From positions 8,122,001-8,186,000 of the forward strand of contig NZ_JACHMO010000001.1 in the NCBI RefSeq assembly GCF_014205015.1: a stretch of DNA of 64,000 nt, in the 5' to 3' direction. Below are positions 25,947 through 34,245 of this stretch, piece after piece. The position numbers and the translations under genes are program-made. Each line of letters starts with the position of its first letter. Position 1 is the first letter of the stretch. The notes under the pieces were generated by a model. The model saw only the letters and a list, made by a program, of their open reading frames with translations, was not told the DNA's origin and did no database searches. Origin of the DNA: Saccharothrix ecbatanensis (GTDB lineage: Bacteria > Actinomycetota > Actinomycetes > Mycobacteriales > Pseudonocardiaceae).

Positions 25947-26815
25947 GTTGCTAGCTCCCTCCGGATGGTGTCGATCAGCGACAGCGACTCCTGTTCGGGC
26001 AGTGCCAGCTCCAATAGCCGTTCACCGACCGCCGTGTAACTGTCGATGACGTCAGTATCGTCGTGGTACCTGCCGCCGGACAGGTCTTCCAGGTAGACGA
26101 CGCCAGGATCACGATCGATCGGGAACCCGAGTTGAACGAATCCGCCGTGGAACCCGGGATGCGCGCCCACGCCAGGCGGTAGCACTCGGATCGTCACGTT
26201 GTCCCGTTCGGCGAGCGTGAGCAGGTAGGCGAGCTGTTCGGCCGCCACGTCCGGGCCGCCGACCTCCTTGCGCAGGACACCTTCGTCAACAACGGTGACG
26301 ACGTCCAGACGAGGGTCGACACGGTCCAGGGCTTCTTGTCGCCGCATCCGAAGATCGACGATCTCGCCTACCCGGTCGTCCGACAGTTCGCTGCCGTAGT
26401 GCCCTCGGACCGCCGCCGTGGCGTACCGGCGGCACTGGAGGATTCCGCGTACGACAACCGGGTCGTAGGTGAAGACGCGGCTCGCGCCCTGTTCCAGGCC
26501 GACGTACATGTCGAAGCCGCGCGGAAGCTTCATCGCGGCCACGTCCAGCTCCACGATCGGGCCGCCGGTCCGGATGCTGGCGACCAGGTCTTGCAGGTGC
26601 GGGACGAGTTCGGGCACGCCGTAGAACGGCAGCAGGATCTCGACGTCGATCAGCCTGGGCAGGTTGCGCCCGTTCTCCAAGTGCGTGATCCGCGTAGCCA
26701 CGCAGTCGAGCCGCTTCGCCGCATCGGACTGGTTCTTCTTGGCTGCCTCTCGCAGCCGCTTCAGCTCGAACGCGACGTAGCGGCGGACGACTGTCGGTGT
26801 GGTCGACAGAGCCAC
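25943..26815 (-). CDS. XRE-family regulator with DUF5753 domain
   Basis: A 290-residue regulator. GTG 26815 is preferred because AGGGAGGG precedes it; the frame is open a further nine codons. N-terminal helix-turn-helix: AFELKRLREAAKKNQSDAAKRLD and THLENGRN. The remaining ~200 residues are the ligand-unknown DUF5753 domain (YVGLEQGASRVFTYDPVVVRGILQ, PGVVYLEDLSGGRYHDD). It forms a classic two-gene unit with DUF397 and is divergent from the small gene at 26962. Confidence 0.9.
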   Translation of the reverse strand: MALSTTPTVVRRYVAFELKRLREAAKKNQSDAAKRLDCVATRITHLENGRNLPRLIDVEILLPFYGVPELVPHLQDLVASIRTGGPIVELDVAAMKLPRGFDMYVGLEQGASRVFTYDPVVVRGILQCRRYATAAVRGHYGSELSDDRVGEIVDLRMRRQEALDRVDPRLDVVTVVDEGVLRKEVGGPDVAAEQLAYLLTLAERDNVTIRVLPPGVGAHPGFHGGFVQLGFPIDRDPGVVYLEDLSGGRYHDDTDVIDSYTAVGERLLELALPEQESLSLIDTIRRELAT

Positions 26816-26961
26816 GTGACCCTCCCTGGCGGCAACGTTCACCCGGACGATGGACTAGCGCAGTAAGACCTTACTTCCTAAGCTTCAACCCAGTCGGGTC
26901 AAACCCCGTCAGTCGTGTCAAGTCTGCCGTATGGCCTAATCCATCGTGAAGCGGGGTGGTC

Positions 26962-27207
26962 ATGAGCTCGTCGCAGTGGTGGGACGACCACGACACCGGC
27001 ACGGGTGGGCGGCCCAGGCCGGGAGTTCGCGTGCTGCTGCGTGACAGCCGACGAGGCACGGTCCAGCCGTACGAGGGCTGCTGGAAGTCCGTGACCTTCC
27101 CGGTCCTCGTCGACTGGACAGGTCAGACGCTGATGCTCGCGGTCCGCGACGTCACGGTGTTGACCGCGGACGTGAAACACGCCTCCAGCGCGGCAGCCAC
27201 GGCGTGA
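26962..27207 (+). CDS. Small hypothetical protein divergent from the XRE regulator
   Basis: An 81-residue protein (SSSQWWDDHDTGTGGRPRPG, then VRVLLRDSRRGTVQPYEGCW, then VTFPVLVDWTGQTLMLAVRDVTVL). It appears beta-rich, with no known motif or membrane segment. ATG 26962 is preceded by GGGG; GTG 26956 is an alternative. Its position opposite an XRE-DUF397 pair, inside the repeat-bounded segment, suggests it belongs to the same unit. Confidence 0.55.
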   Translation: MSSSQWWDDHDTGTGGRPRPGVRVLLRDSRRGTVQPYEGCWKSVTFPVLVDWTGQTLMLAVRDVTVLTADVKHASSAAATA

Positions 27208-27255
27208 GCCGCCCGCACCTGAACGGAAAGCAGCCGACAGGAGAGGAATCGAAGG

Positions 27256-27300
27256 ATGCCGACGAAGGCGCACAGTGAGGGACAGGTGGGAACGTCGTGA
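27256..27300 (+). CDS. Possible 14-residue leader peptide
   Basis: An ATG after a GAAGG-type site begins a short frame encoding MPTKAHSEGQVGTS. Its TGA overlaps the GTG of the next gene by four bases. This is the geometry of translational coupling. It is too short to judge from coding statistics. Confidence 0.25.
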   Translation: MPTKAHSEGQVGTS

Positions 27301-27803
27301 GTTGGTCGGGCACGCAGATCGTCACGAGCGTGGGGATGCGGCTGCACGAGGGGACGTCGATCGACCTTCGCGGCAGCCTGGACACCCAGGCTTTCCTCAC
27401 GATCGGGGACAGCGTGGAGATCGTGCTGGGCGAGTCCCACGTGCGAATCCTGCGTGACCAGGCCGCGGCGGCGCTGGGGGACATGGCGAGGATCGAGGCG
27501 GCCGAGGACATCGTGGGCGACGCCTGCCACGCCGGGGCTCAGGCGCTCACCGCCGCCGCCCTGGCGCGGAAGAAGGCCGAATCCGCCAGGACGGCCGGCG
27601 CCGACGAACAGGCCGAGTTGGCGGAACAGGCCGCCGCACGTGCCGCCGAAGCTGCGGAGCGAGCCCAGGTCGCCGTCGACGCGGCGGCCGAGGCGATGGG
27701 CCTGGCCGACGAGGCCGCCGAAGCAGCCAGGGTCGCGGCGTCGGCGGCCGAGGCGGCGGGCCGGGAGCCCTCCGGCGGGAACGCCGAACGCACACCGCAA
27801 TGA
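27297..27803 (+). CDS. Alanine-rich coiled-coil hypothetical protein
   Basis: A 168-residue protein. The first ~60 residues could form a small beta domain (TQIVTSVGMRLHEGTSIDLRG, FLTIGDSVEIVLGESHVRI). The rest is a long Ala/Glu helix with heptad-like spacing. I do not recognise a family. The Ala-rich half could arise from composition bias, but the N-terminal half uses codons like a real gene. Its stop codon touches the right 35-bp repeat. Confidence 0.5.
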   Translation: MSWSGTQIVTSVGMRLHEGTSIDLRGSLDTQAFLTIGDSVEIVLGESHVRILRDQAAAALGDMARIEAAEDIVGDACHAGAQALTAAALARKKAESARTAGADEQAELAEQAAARAAEAAERAQVAVDAAAEAMGLADEAAEAARVAASAAEAAGREPSGGNAERTPQ

Positions 27804-27836
27804 CAGGCCGCCCTTCACCTGTCGGCGTGCGGCCTC
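27802..27836. repeat. 35-bp direct repeat, right copy
   Basis: The same orientation and 34/35 identity as 24408-24442. This copy contains the last codons of the minus-strand membrane protein gene (RPHADR and stop). Joining 24442 directly to 27837 would restore an intact hairpin terminator between htrA and that gene. Confidence 0.85.
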
Positions 27837-28201
27837 ATCAGCGTCACGACCAGGACGCCCAGCCAGGTCACGGCCACCGCCACCAGCAGCCCGACCAGGT
27901 AGTCCCGGTCGTTCAGCCCGGGGTTGGACGGGCCCGCGAACGGCCGCCACAGCAGGGGGACGGCCAGTGCGAGCAGCACGCCGGTGAGCAGTCCGCCGAC
28001 CTGGACGGGCGCGCGCCACCGTTTCGGCACCCGGCGGGCGATGAGAAGTCCGAGCCCGCCGAAGAGGGGCGCGAGCAGCAGGTCGTGCACGACCGGGCCG
28101 CCGATGAACCACAACGCCAGGTCCAGGTCGAGCAGCGGCAGGAGCAGGAACGCGCCCCACGCGCCCATGGCGACGCCGAGCGCACCGATCAACCACCTCA
28201 T
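27815..28201 (-). CDS. Four-helix membrane protein downstream of the molybdopterin oxidoreductase
   Basis: A 128-residue integral membrane protein with about four helices (WLIGALGVAMGAWGAFLLLP, HDLLLAPLFGGLGLLIA, VGGLLTGVLLALAVPLLW and DYLVGLLVAVAVTWLGVLVV). ATG overlaps the stop of the upstream gene. Function is unknown. As the last gene of the operon it may anchor or supply electrons to the oxidoreductase. Its C-terminal codons lie in the repeated 35-bp sequence. Confidence 0.75.
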   Translation of the reverse strand: MRWLIGALGVAMGAWGAFLLLPLLDLDLALWFIGGPVVHDLLLAPLFGGLGLLIARRVPKRWRAPVQVGGLLTGVLLALAVPLLWRPFAGPSNPGLNDRDYLVGLLVAVAVTWLGVLVVTLMRPHADR

Positions 28202-29259
28202 CGGACGACCTCCAGTCGGGTGACCCACTTCGTCTGCGTCACGCCCGGTCGGCTCGGCGCGATCAACCGGCACGGGTAGCCGTGGTCCAGCGGCAGGGTC
28301 TCGCCGTCGACCTTCAACGCCAGCAAGGTCAACGGGTCGCGGGCGTGGAGCGCCGGCAGCGTGCTGGACCGGTAGATCCCGTCACGCTCCAGTGACTCGA
28401 CCCGGACGTCACCCGGCTCGACCCCGGCCAACGCCAGCAGGTCGCGCACCGGCACCCCGGTCCACGTCGCCGCCGCGCTCCACCCCTCGACGCACGCGAT
28501 CGGCAGCTCCGCCGTGGTCTGCGGCAACGCTTCCAGTTCGGCCAGGGAGAACCGCCGGTCGCCGACGGCAAGCCGCCAAGACGAGTCCACAATGGACACA
28601 CCAGCGGCGGCAGCGGTGCGGTTGACGGGAAGCGCCGCTGAACGGCTGCTCAACACCGACACAGACCGCAGCCACGGCACCGTGCCACCCACCGTGGCGA
28701 GCACCGCGACCGCCGCCGCACCGCCCGTGGTGAGCAGGAACCCACGCCTGCTGAGCGTGCCCCTTCGCACCTCCTCGGCGGGCGTGCGCATGAGCGGCAG
28801 CTTGACCGCGATGTGCACGAGCAGCGCGCCGACCGCGATCCACGCCACCGCGTAGTGCGCGGGCGGGAAGAAGAACTGCCACGGGTAGTTCTGCGTGGCG
28901 TTGAACAGCCCGGTGACCAGCTCGAAGAACGACGCGCCGAGCAGCACCAGGATCGACCCGCGTTCCAGCGCGTGCGGCACGGACTTCACCAGCGGTCGCT
29001 CGAACAGCTTCGGGTACACCGTCCACAGCTTGGCCAGCAGCAACGGGATCGCGGCCACCCCGGAGGCGACGTGCACGCCCTGCGTGATCCGGTACAGGCC
29101 GACCGGGCGGGTCGGCCAGGCGAACCACCCCGGTGGGTGCTGGATGTAGTGGCTGAGCAGCCCCGTGACGAAGCACAGGCCGAAGGCGACGCCCAGCCAG
29201 ATGCCGATCCGGGTGGCCGTGTGCGGGCTCGACTCGCGCGTGGGCGTCGGGATCTTCAC
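28198..29259 (-). CDS. Membrane-bound molybdopterin-dependent (sulfite oxidase-type) oxidoreductase
   Basis: A 353-residue fusion. Residues ~15-180 form a cytochrome b561-like four-helix bundle (YRITQGVHVASGVAAIPLLLAKL, HYAVAWIAVGALLVHIAVKLPL) with His residues suited to heme. An internal RRGFLLTTGGAAAVAV stretch leads into a C-terminal oxidoreductase domain with the molybdenum-ligand Cys in LPIACVEGWSAAATWTG and LPLDHGYPCRLIAP. It is probably an extracytoplasmic reductase or oxidase coupled to the membrane. The substrate is unknown. Starts at GTG with a four-base overlap with the methyltransferase. Confidence 0.85.
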   Translation of the reverse strand: MKIPTPTRESSPHTATRIGIWLGVAFGLCFVTGLLSHYIQHPPGWFAWPTRPVGLYRITQGVHVASGVAAIPLLLAKLWTVYPKLFERPLVKSVPHALERGSILVLLGASFFELVTGLFNATQNYPWQFFFPPAHYAVAWIAVGALLVHIAVKLPLMRTPAEEVRRGTLSRRGFLLTTGGAAAVAVLATVGGTVPWLRSVSVLSSRSAALPVNRTAAAAGVSIVDSSWRLAVGDRRFSLAELEALPQTTAELPIACVEGWSAAATWTGVPVRDLLALAGVEPGDVRVESLERDGIYRSSTLPALHARDPLTLLALKVDGETLPLDHGYPCRLIAPSRPGVTQTKWVTRLEVVR

Positions 29260-29858
29260 GACCGCACCAACTCCGTGAACCAGCGGCCGTCACGCGCGGT
29301 CAGCCACCGCGGCTTGAGACCGGCACGCGCGGCGGTGGGCGTGACGGCCGTGGCGTCGACCCTGGCCCAGTCGAACCAGGCACCGCCGTCAACCCGCGCC
29401 CGCTCCCGGCGCAGCCCACAACCCGGCGGCTCGACCTCGACCAGCACGCTCCCACGCCCGTGCAGCAGCCCGCGGGCCCGGCGCAAAAGCACGACCGGGT
29501 CACCGCCGATGCCGATGTTGCCGTCCGCGAGCAGCACGTGCGCCCACCGACCCGCACCGGGTAACCGGCCGAACACGTCACGGTGCAGCGCCGCGCCGCC
29601 TCGGGTGCGGGTGAGCGCGACGGCCACCGGCGAGTTGTCCACACCCAGGGCGACGATCCCGCGCCGCGCCAGTGCCGCGACCATCCGGCCGGGGCCGCAG
29701 CCGAGGTCGATGGTCGGGCCGTGGCAGGCGTCGAGCAGCACGTGGTCGGCGGCGTTCGCGTCCTCGTGCCACCGGTCGACGGGGAGCGGCACGTCATCGC
29801 CTCCGTCCAGTTCGAGCCGGCACTCCGCGCCGCTCAGACCGACGTCGAACGCCGTCAC
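29256..29858 (-). CDS. Class I SAM-dependent methyltransferase
   Basis: A 200-residue methyltransferase. The SAM-binding motif is TIDLGCGPGRMVAAL, the acidic end of strand 2 is GVDNSPVAV, and post-motif DVFGRLPGAGRWAHVLLADG follows. GTG 29858 overlaps the preceding stop by four bases. It is embedded between the glycosyltransferase-like genes and the oxidoreductase, so it probably modifies the same product. No closer family assignment is possible. Confidence 0.85.
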   Translation of the reverse strand: MTAFDVGLSGAECRLELDGGDDVPLPVDRWHEDANAADHVLLDACHGPTIDLGCGPGRMVAALARRGIVALGVDNSPVAVALTRTRGGAALHRDVFGRLPGAGRWAHVLLADGNIGIGGDPVVLLRRARGLLHGRGSVLVEVEPPGCGLRRERARVDGGAWFDWARVDATAVTPTAARAGLKPRWLTARDGRWFTELVRS

Positions 29859-30529
29859 CGCAGCACACCGAGGTGGGCCAGGGCGGCGGCGAAGCGGGTG
29901 CGCGGCACGGCGGCGGCGACCTGGCGGGCGGTGGCCATGTCGTCCACATCGGACAAAACCGGCAGCACGCCGGTGTCGTGGCCGTCCAGCGCCAGCAGGG
30001 TGCGCGCGCCGGTGTCGGGCCGGGACATCGGCACGTCGCGCAGGCGCCGGGCGAGCGACGGGTCGTTGAGGCCGAGCGCCCACCAGCCGCCGTCGGCCGC
30101 CGGACCCAGCACCGCGTCGTGCCCGGCCAGCCGGTCGATCGACTCGGCGAGCAGCGGCGGGGTGACCTGAGGGGTGTCCATGCCGATCTGGAACACCGGC
30201 AGGCCGTGCGCGGCGTGGGTGTCGGCGTGCGCGTTGGCCAGGCGGTCGGCGAACGTCGCGCCGCGCTGCGCGATGACGGTGCAGTCCCGCAGCACGGCGG
30301 CGATCTCCGCCGAACGGCACGCCTCGTGCAGCGAGCCGGTCAGGGCCACGACCGGCCGCACCCGAGGTGTGCGGAGGACTGCGTCGAGGGTGTCCAGCAG
30401 CGCGGCGGCGGCGATGTCGGCCGCCTCACCGGGCGTCGCGGGCGGGCAGAGCCGGGTCTTGGCCAGGCCGGGCACGGGGGCCTTGGCGACCACCAGCAGG
30501 CTCGCCCGGATCGTCGAAAGCCCGCTCAC
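29855..30529 (-). CDS. DUF2064 / TIGR04282-type glycosyltransferase-like protein
   Basis: A 224-residue nucleotide-diphospho-sugar transferase-fold protein: LLVVAKAPVPGLAKTRLCPP at the N-terminus, QRGATFADRLANAH, IGMDTPQVTPPLL (the GxDxP motif) and GPAADGGWWALGL. Related proteins are annotated as arsenosugar or phosphonate-type glycosyltransferases and resemble CofC guanylyltransferases. GTG 30529 overlaps the GT2 stop by four bases. Confidence 0.82.
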   Translation of the reverse strand: MSGLSTIRASLLVVAKAPVPGLAKTRLCPPATPGEAADIAAAALLDTLDAVLRTPRVRPVVALTGSLHEACRSAEIAAVLRDCTVIAQRGATFADRLANAHADTHAAHGLPVFQIGMDTPQVTPPLLAESIDRLAGHDAVLGPAADGGWWALGLNDPSLARRLRDVPMSRPDTGARTLLALDGHDTGVLPVLSDVDDMATARQVAAAVPRTRFAAALAHLGVLR

Positions 30530-31170
30530 CGGAGCACCGCCGCCATGTCCCGCACGGCACGCACGGTGCCGCGAACGGAGCCGGACACCTTGGACTTCGT
30601 GCCCGCCGCACGCGGCCCGTAGTGCACGTCCCGCTCGACCACGCGCCACCCGGCCGCCGCCGCACGCAGCAGCAGTTCCAGCGGGTAGCCGAACGCGCGG
30701 TCCTCGACGGCCAGGTCAAGCAGGTCCTGCCGGCGGAACGCGCGCATCGGCGCGATGTCCCGCACCGGCAGCCCTTTGCGCCGCAACAACGCGGCCAGCA
30801 CCGCGTTCCCGGCCCGCGCGTGCCACGGCCAGCTGCCCGCGTCCGGCACCCGACGCCCTACGACCAGGTCGGCCCCCGCGAGCAACGCCACCAGGCCGGG
30901 GAGTTCACGCGGGTCCAGCGAGCCGTCGGCGTCGAGCACGCACACCACCTCGGAGCGCGCGTGCTCGATCCCGGTGTGCACGGCCGCGCCGTACCCCGGC
31001 CGGGGCTCGTGCACCACCTCCGCGCCGAGCGACCGGGCGACGTCCGGCGAGCCGTCCCGCGATCCGTTGTCCACCACCAGCGGCCGGTAGCCGGCGGGCA
31101 TGGCCCGCAGCACGCCCGGCAGGGCCGCCGCCTCGTCCAGGCAGGGGAGCACCACGTCGATTTCGTCCAC
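30526..31170 (-). CDS. Family 2 glycosyltransferase
   Basis: A 214-residue GT-A enzyme: VVLPCLDEAAALPGVL, VVDNGSRDGS, CVLDADGSLDP (metal-binding DxD), then ERDVHYGPRAAGTKSKVSGS near the end. It lacks C-terminal membrane helices, so it is a minimal dolichyl-phosphate-sugar-synthase-like enzyme. First gene of the five-gene minus-strand operon; start codon GTG. Divergent from the membrane protein at 31314. Confidence 0.85.
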   Translation of the reverse strand: MDEIDVVLPCLDEAAALPGVLRAMPAGYRPLVVDNGSRDGSPDVARSLGAEVVHEPRPGYGAAVHTGIEHARSEVVCVLDADGSLDPRELPGLVALLAGADLVVGRRVPDAGSWPWHARAGNAVLAALLRRKGLPVRDIAPMRAFRRQDLLDLAVEDRAFGYPLELLLRAAAAGWRVVERDVHYGPRAAGTKSKVSGSVRGTVRAVRDMAAVLR

Positions 31171-31313
31171 GAGTACCAGGGTGGTCCGTCTTGGACGGAA
31201 GGAAACCGTTGTGCCGCTTACCGAATCCTGACGTGTGAACGAGTTCTTACGGACCGCTGACGGATGACGCCGTGAACGCGCCGACCCGGTGCCGCGGGCC
31301 CTACGGTGGGTGT

Positions 31314-32522
31314 GTGCTCCGTGTCCTGGCCGCCGTGGCCCTGGTCGCCTCGGCCGCTGTGGTCGGTGTGCTCCTGGGCGGTGAGCGCACGTTCGCGGGC
31401 GCGCCGCCGCTGTTCGCCGGCTGGTTCCCGCACGTCGGCATCGGCACGCCGTTGGCCGTGCTGGTCGCGCTGCTGGTGGTGGTGTGGGGTCCGGGTCTGG
31501 CGGGACGGCTGCCGTGGCGGGCGGCGTTGGGCGCGGGGTACGCGACGGCGGTGGCGTGGATCTTCTCGCTGGCCCTGGTGGACGGGTGGGACCGCGGGTT
31601 CAGCGGGCGGCTGACCACGTCCGACGAGTACCTGCACGAGGTGCCGGGCGTGACGGACGTGGGCGTCATGCTGCGCGAGTTCTCGTCGCGGATCCTCGAC
31701 TTCCAGCCCGACTCTTGGACCGTGCACGTGTCGGGGCACCCGCCGGGCGCGCTGCTGGTGTTCGTGGGGCTGGACCGGGTCGGGTTGTCCGGTGGCGCGT
31801 GGGCTGCGGCTTTGGTGGTGCTGGTGGGCGCGTTGACGGCGGTCGCGGTGCCGGTGACGGTGCGTGCGCTGGTGTCCGAGGAGCACGCGCGGGCCGTGCT
31901 GCCGTTCGTGGCGCTGTTCCCCGGCGCGGTGTGGATCGGGGTGTCGGCGGACGGGCTGTTCGCCGGGGTGACGGCGTGCGGGATCGCGTTGTTGGCGACA
32001 CGGCGTGCGCTGGCGGGTGGTGTGGTGCTCGGCTTCTCCGTGTTCCTGTCGTACGGGCTGGTGCTGATCGGCGTGCTCGCGTTGGTCGTGTTGTGGCCCG
32101 ACTGGCGGCGGATCGGCGTGGCCGTGCTGGGCGCCGTGGGGGTGGTGGCGGTGTTCGCGGCGCTCGGGTTCTGGTGGCTGGACGGCTACCACCTCGTGGT
32201 CGAGCGGTACTACCAGGGCATCGCGTCGTCCCGTTCCTACGGGTACTGGGTCTGGGCGAACCTGGCCGCCGCCGTGTTCGCGTGCGGTTTCGCGCCATTT
32301 GCCGCCCGGTGGCGTGGGCCGGCCCTCACACTGGCTGCTGCCGCGGCGGTGGCCATCCTGGTGGCCGACGTGTCCGGTTTGAGCAAGGCCGAGGTGGAGC
32401 GGATCTGGCTGCCGTTCACCGTGTGGCTGGTGGTGCTCGTGCCGGACCGGCGACGGCCGTGGCTGGCGGCGCAAGCGGTGACCGCGTTGGCGGTCAACCA
32501 CCTCCTGTTGACCAACTGGTGA
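31314..32522 (+). CDS. Multi-pass membrane protein, GT-C-like candidate
   Basis: A 402-residue protein with about ten hydrophobic helices. Extracytoplasmic loop features include SGRLTTSDEYLHEVP and TVHVSGHPPGALLVFV, reminiscent of polyprenyl-phosphate-dependent GT-C glycosyltransferases, but no diagnostic catalytic motif can be named. GTG 31314 places the first helix at the N-terminus. GTG 31272 adds 14 residues and is possible. It precedes the response regulator by 8 bases and is divergent from the GT2-led operon, so it probably acts in the same pathway. Confidence 0.75.
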   Translation: MLRVLAAVALVASAAVVGVLLGGERTFAGAPPLFAGWFPHVGIGTPLAVLVALLVVVWGPGLAGRLPWRAALGAGYATAVAWIFSLALVDGWDRGFSGRLTTSDEYLHEVPGVTDVGVMLREFSSRILDFQPDSWTVHVSGHPPGALLVFVGLDRVGLSGGAWAAALVVLVGALTAVAVPVTVRALVSEEHARAVLPFVALFPGAVWIGVSADGLFAGVTACGIALLATRRALAGGVVLGFSVFLSYGLVLIGVLALVVLWPDWRRIGVAVLGAVGVVAVFAALGFWWLDGYHLVVERYYQGIASSRSYGYWVWANLAAAVFACGFAPFAARWRGPALTLAAAAAVAILVADVSGLSKAEVERIWLPFTVWLVVLVPDRRRPWLAAQAVTALAVNHLLLTNW

Positions 32523-32530
32523 GGCGCGAC

Positions 32531-33226
32531 ATGGATGTGACGACCGGGCGGGTCCTCGTCGTGGACGACGACGTGACCGTGCGCGATGTGGTGCGCCGGT
32601 ACCTGGAGCTGGCCGGGCATGAGGTGGAGCTGGTCGGTGACGGCGAGAGCGCGCTGCGCCGGTTCGCCGAGCGCGAGCCGGACGTGGTGGTGCTGGATCT
32701 GATGCTGCCCGGCGTGGACGGGCTGGAGGTGTGCCGCCGGCTGCGGGTGCGCAGCGCGGTGCCGGTCGTGATGCTGACCGCGCTGGGCGAGGAGGAGGAC
32801 CGGATCGCCGGGCTCCAGCTCGGCGCGGACGACTACGTGACCAAGCCGTTCAGCCCGCGTGAGCTGGCGTTGCGCGTCACGTCGGTGCTGCGCCGGTCGC
32901 GGGTGGCGGCGTCGCGGTCGGCGTCGGTGCTGGAGGACGCCGGGCTGCGGGTGGACGTCGGCGCGCGCTCGGCCTGGCTGGACGGGCGCGAGCTGTCGCT
33001 GACCACCCGCGAGTTCGACCTGCTGGTGTTCTTCCTGACCCACCGCGGCACGGCGTTCAGCCGGAGCGAGCTGCTGTCGCGGGTGTGGGGCTGGGAGTTC
33101 GGCGACCAGTCCACCGTGACCGTCCACGTGCGACGGTTGCGGGAGAAGGTGGAGGTCGACTCGGCCCGGCCGGTGCGGATCTCGACCGTGTGGGGCGTGG
33201 GCTACCGGTACGACGGCGGTGCGTGA
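32531..33226 (+). CDS. OmpR-family response regulator
   Basis: A 231-residue regulator: [19 protein letters not shown], phosphoacceptor in [30 protein letters not shown], and winged helix [17 protein letters not shown] with [19 protein letters not shown] and VWGVGYRY. It lies 8 bases after the GT-C-like gene and overlaps the kinase, so sensing and pathway genes are transcribed together. Confidence 0.9.
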   Translation: MDVTTGRVLVVDDDVTVRDVVRRYLELAGHEVELVGDGESALRRFAEREPDVVVLDLMLPGVDGLEVCRRLRVRSAVPVVMLTALGEEEDRIAGLQLGADDYVTKPFSPRELALRVTSVLRRSRVAASRSASVLEDAGLRVDVGARSAWLDGRELSLTTREFDLLVFFLTHRGTAFSRSELLSRVWGWEFGDQSTVTVHVRRLREKVEVDSARPVRISTVWGVGYRYDGGA

Positions 33227-34245
33227 TGCTGGTCGAGATCTACCACATCCTGCCGTTCGCGGTGCTGTTCTCGCTGCCGTTGGCGCTGCTCGGGGCGGTG
33301 GTGCTGCGGCGGTTGTCGAGCGGGTCGCTGGCCACCGCGCTGACCGTGCTGGCGATCGTGCCGGTGGTGGCGACCATCGGCGGGGTGCTCGCGGTGAGCG
33401 GGTTCATGTTCACCCCGATCCTCACCACGACCGTGCTGGTGTGCCTGCTGGTCGCGTTGGTGACGGTGCCTACGGCGGTGCTGCTCGGTCGGGCGTTGGC
33501 GCGGCGGAGCGTGTGGGAGAGCGAGGCGCGGGAGCGGGAACGTGCGGCGGAGGCGTCCCGGCGTGAGCTGGTCGCGTGGATCAGCCACGACCTGCGCACG
33601 CCGTTGGCCGGTATCCGGGCGATGGCCGAGGCGCTGGCGGACGGCGTGGTGGCGCGGCGGGACGAGGTGGCCGAGTACGCGGGGCGGATCTCCACCGAGG
33701 CCGAGGCGTTGTCCGGGATGGTGGACGACCTGTTCGAGCTGTCCCGGATCACCGCGGGCGCGTTGCGGCTGACGTTGTCCGAGGTGCCGTTGGCGGACGT
33801 GGTGAGCGAGGTCGTGGCGGCGGAGAGCCCGGTGGCGTCGCGCAAGGGCGTGCGGCTGCGGGCCGACGCGGCGACGTGGCCGGTGGTGCTGGGCAGCGAT
33901 CCGGAACTGGCGCGGGTGGTGCGCAACCTGCTGTCCAACGCGATCCGGCACACGCCGCCGGACGGGACGGTGGCCGTGCGGGTGGACGTGGACGGGTCGT
34001 CGGCGCTGCTGCGGGTGGACGACGGGTGCGGCGGCATCCCGGAGGCCGACCTGCCCCGGGTGTTCGACGTGGCGTTCCGCGGCACGCCGCACCGGCAGCC
34101 GGTCGGCGGCGGGCTGGGGTTGGCGATCGCGCGGGGCCTGGTGGAGGCGCACCAGGGCACGATCGACGCCCGCAACCACGGGCGCGGCTGCCGGTTCGAG
34201 GTGCGGCTGCCGCTCAGCGCAGGGGGTCCGCTGCGAACTGCTTGA
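33226..34245 (+). CDS. Sensor histidine kinase with short sensor region
   Basis: A 339-residue kinase. Two membrane helices near the N-terminus ([20 protein letters not shown] and a second at ~55-85) are joined by almost no loop, so it likely senses within the membrane. Phosphoacceptor His is in [16 protein letters not shown], followed by [22 protein letters not shown] and [14 protein letters not shown] 33226 overlaps the regulator stop by one base; GTG 33223 is an alternative. Its 3' end overlaps that of the convergent epimerase gene by 32 bases. Confidence 0.88.
   Translation: MLVEIYHILPFAVLFSLPLALLGAVVLRRLSSGSLATALTVLAIVPVVATIGGVLAVSGFMFTPILTTTVLVCLLVALVTVPTAVLLGRALARRSVWESEARERERAAEASRRELVAWISHDLRTPLAGIRAMAEALADGVVARRDEVAEYAGRISTEAEALSGMVDDLFELSRITAGALRLTLSEVPLADVVSEVVAAESPVASRKGVRLRADAATWPVVLGSDPELARVVRNLLSNAIRHTPPDGTVAVRVDVDGSSALLRVDDGCGGIPEADLPRVFDVAFRGTPHRQPVGGGLGLAIARGLVEAHQGTIDARNHGRGCRFEVRLPLSAGGPLRTA

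Noticed and set aside
24443..27801. Integrative element with its own integrase
   Set aside because: No recombinase or transposase motif was found in the segment on either strand; only the repeats argue for insertion.
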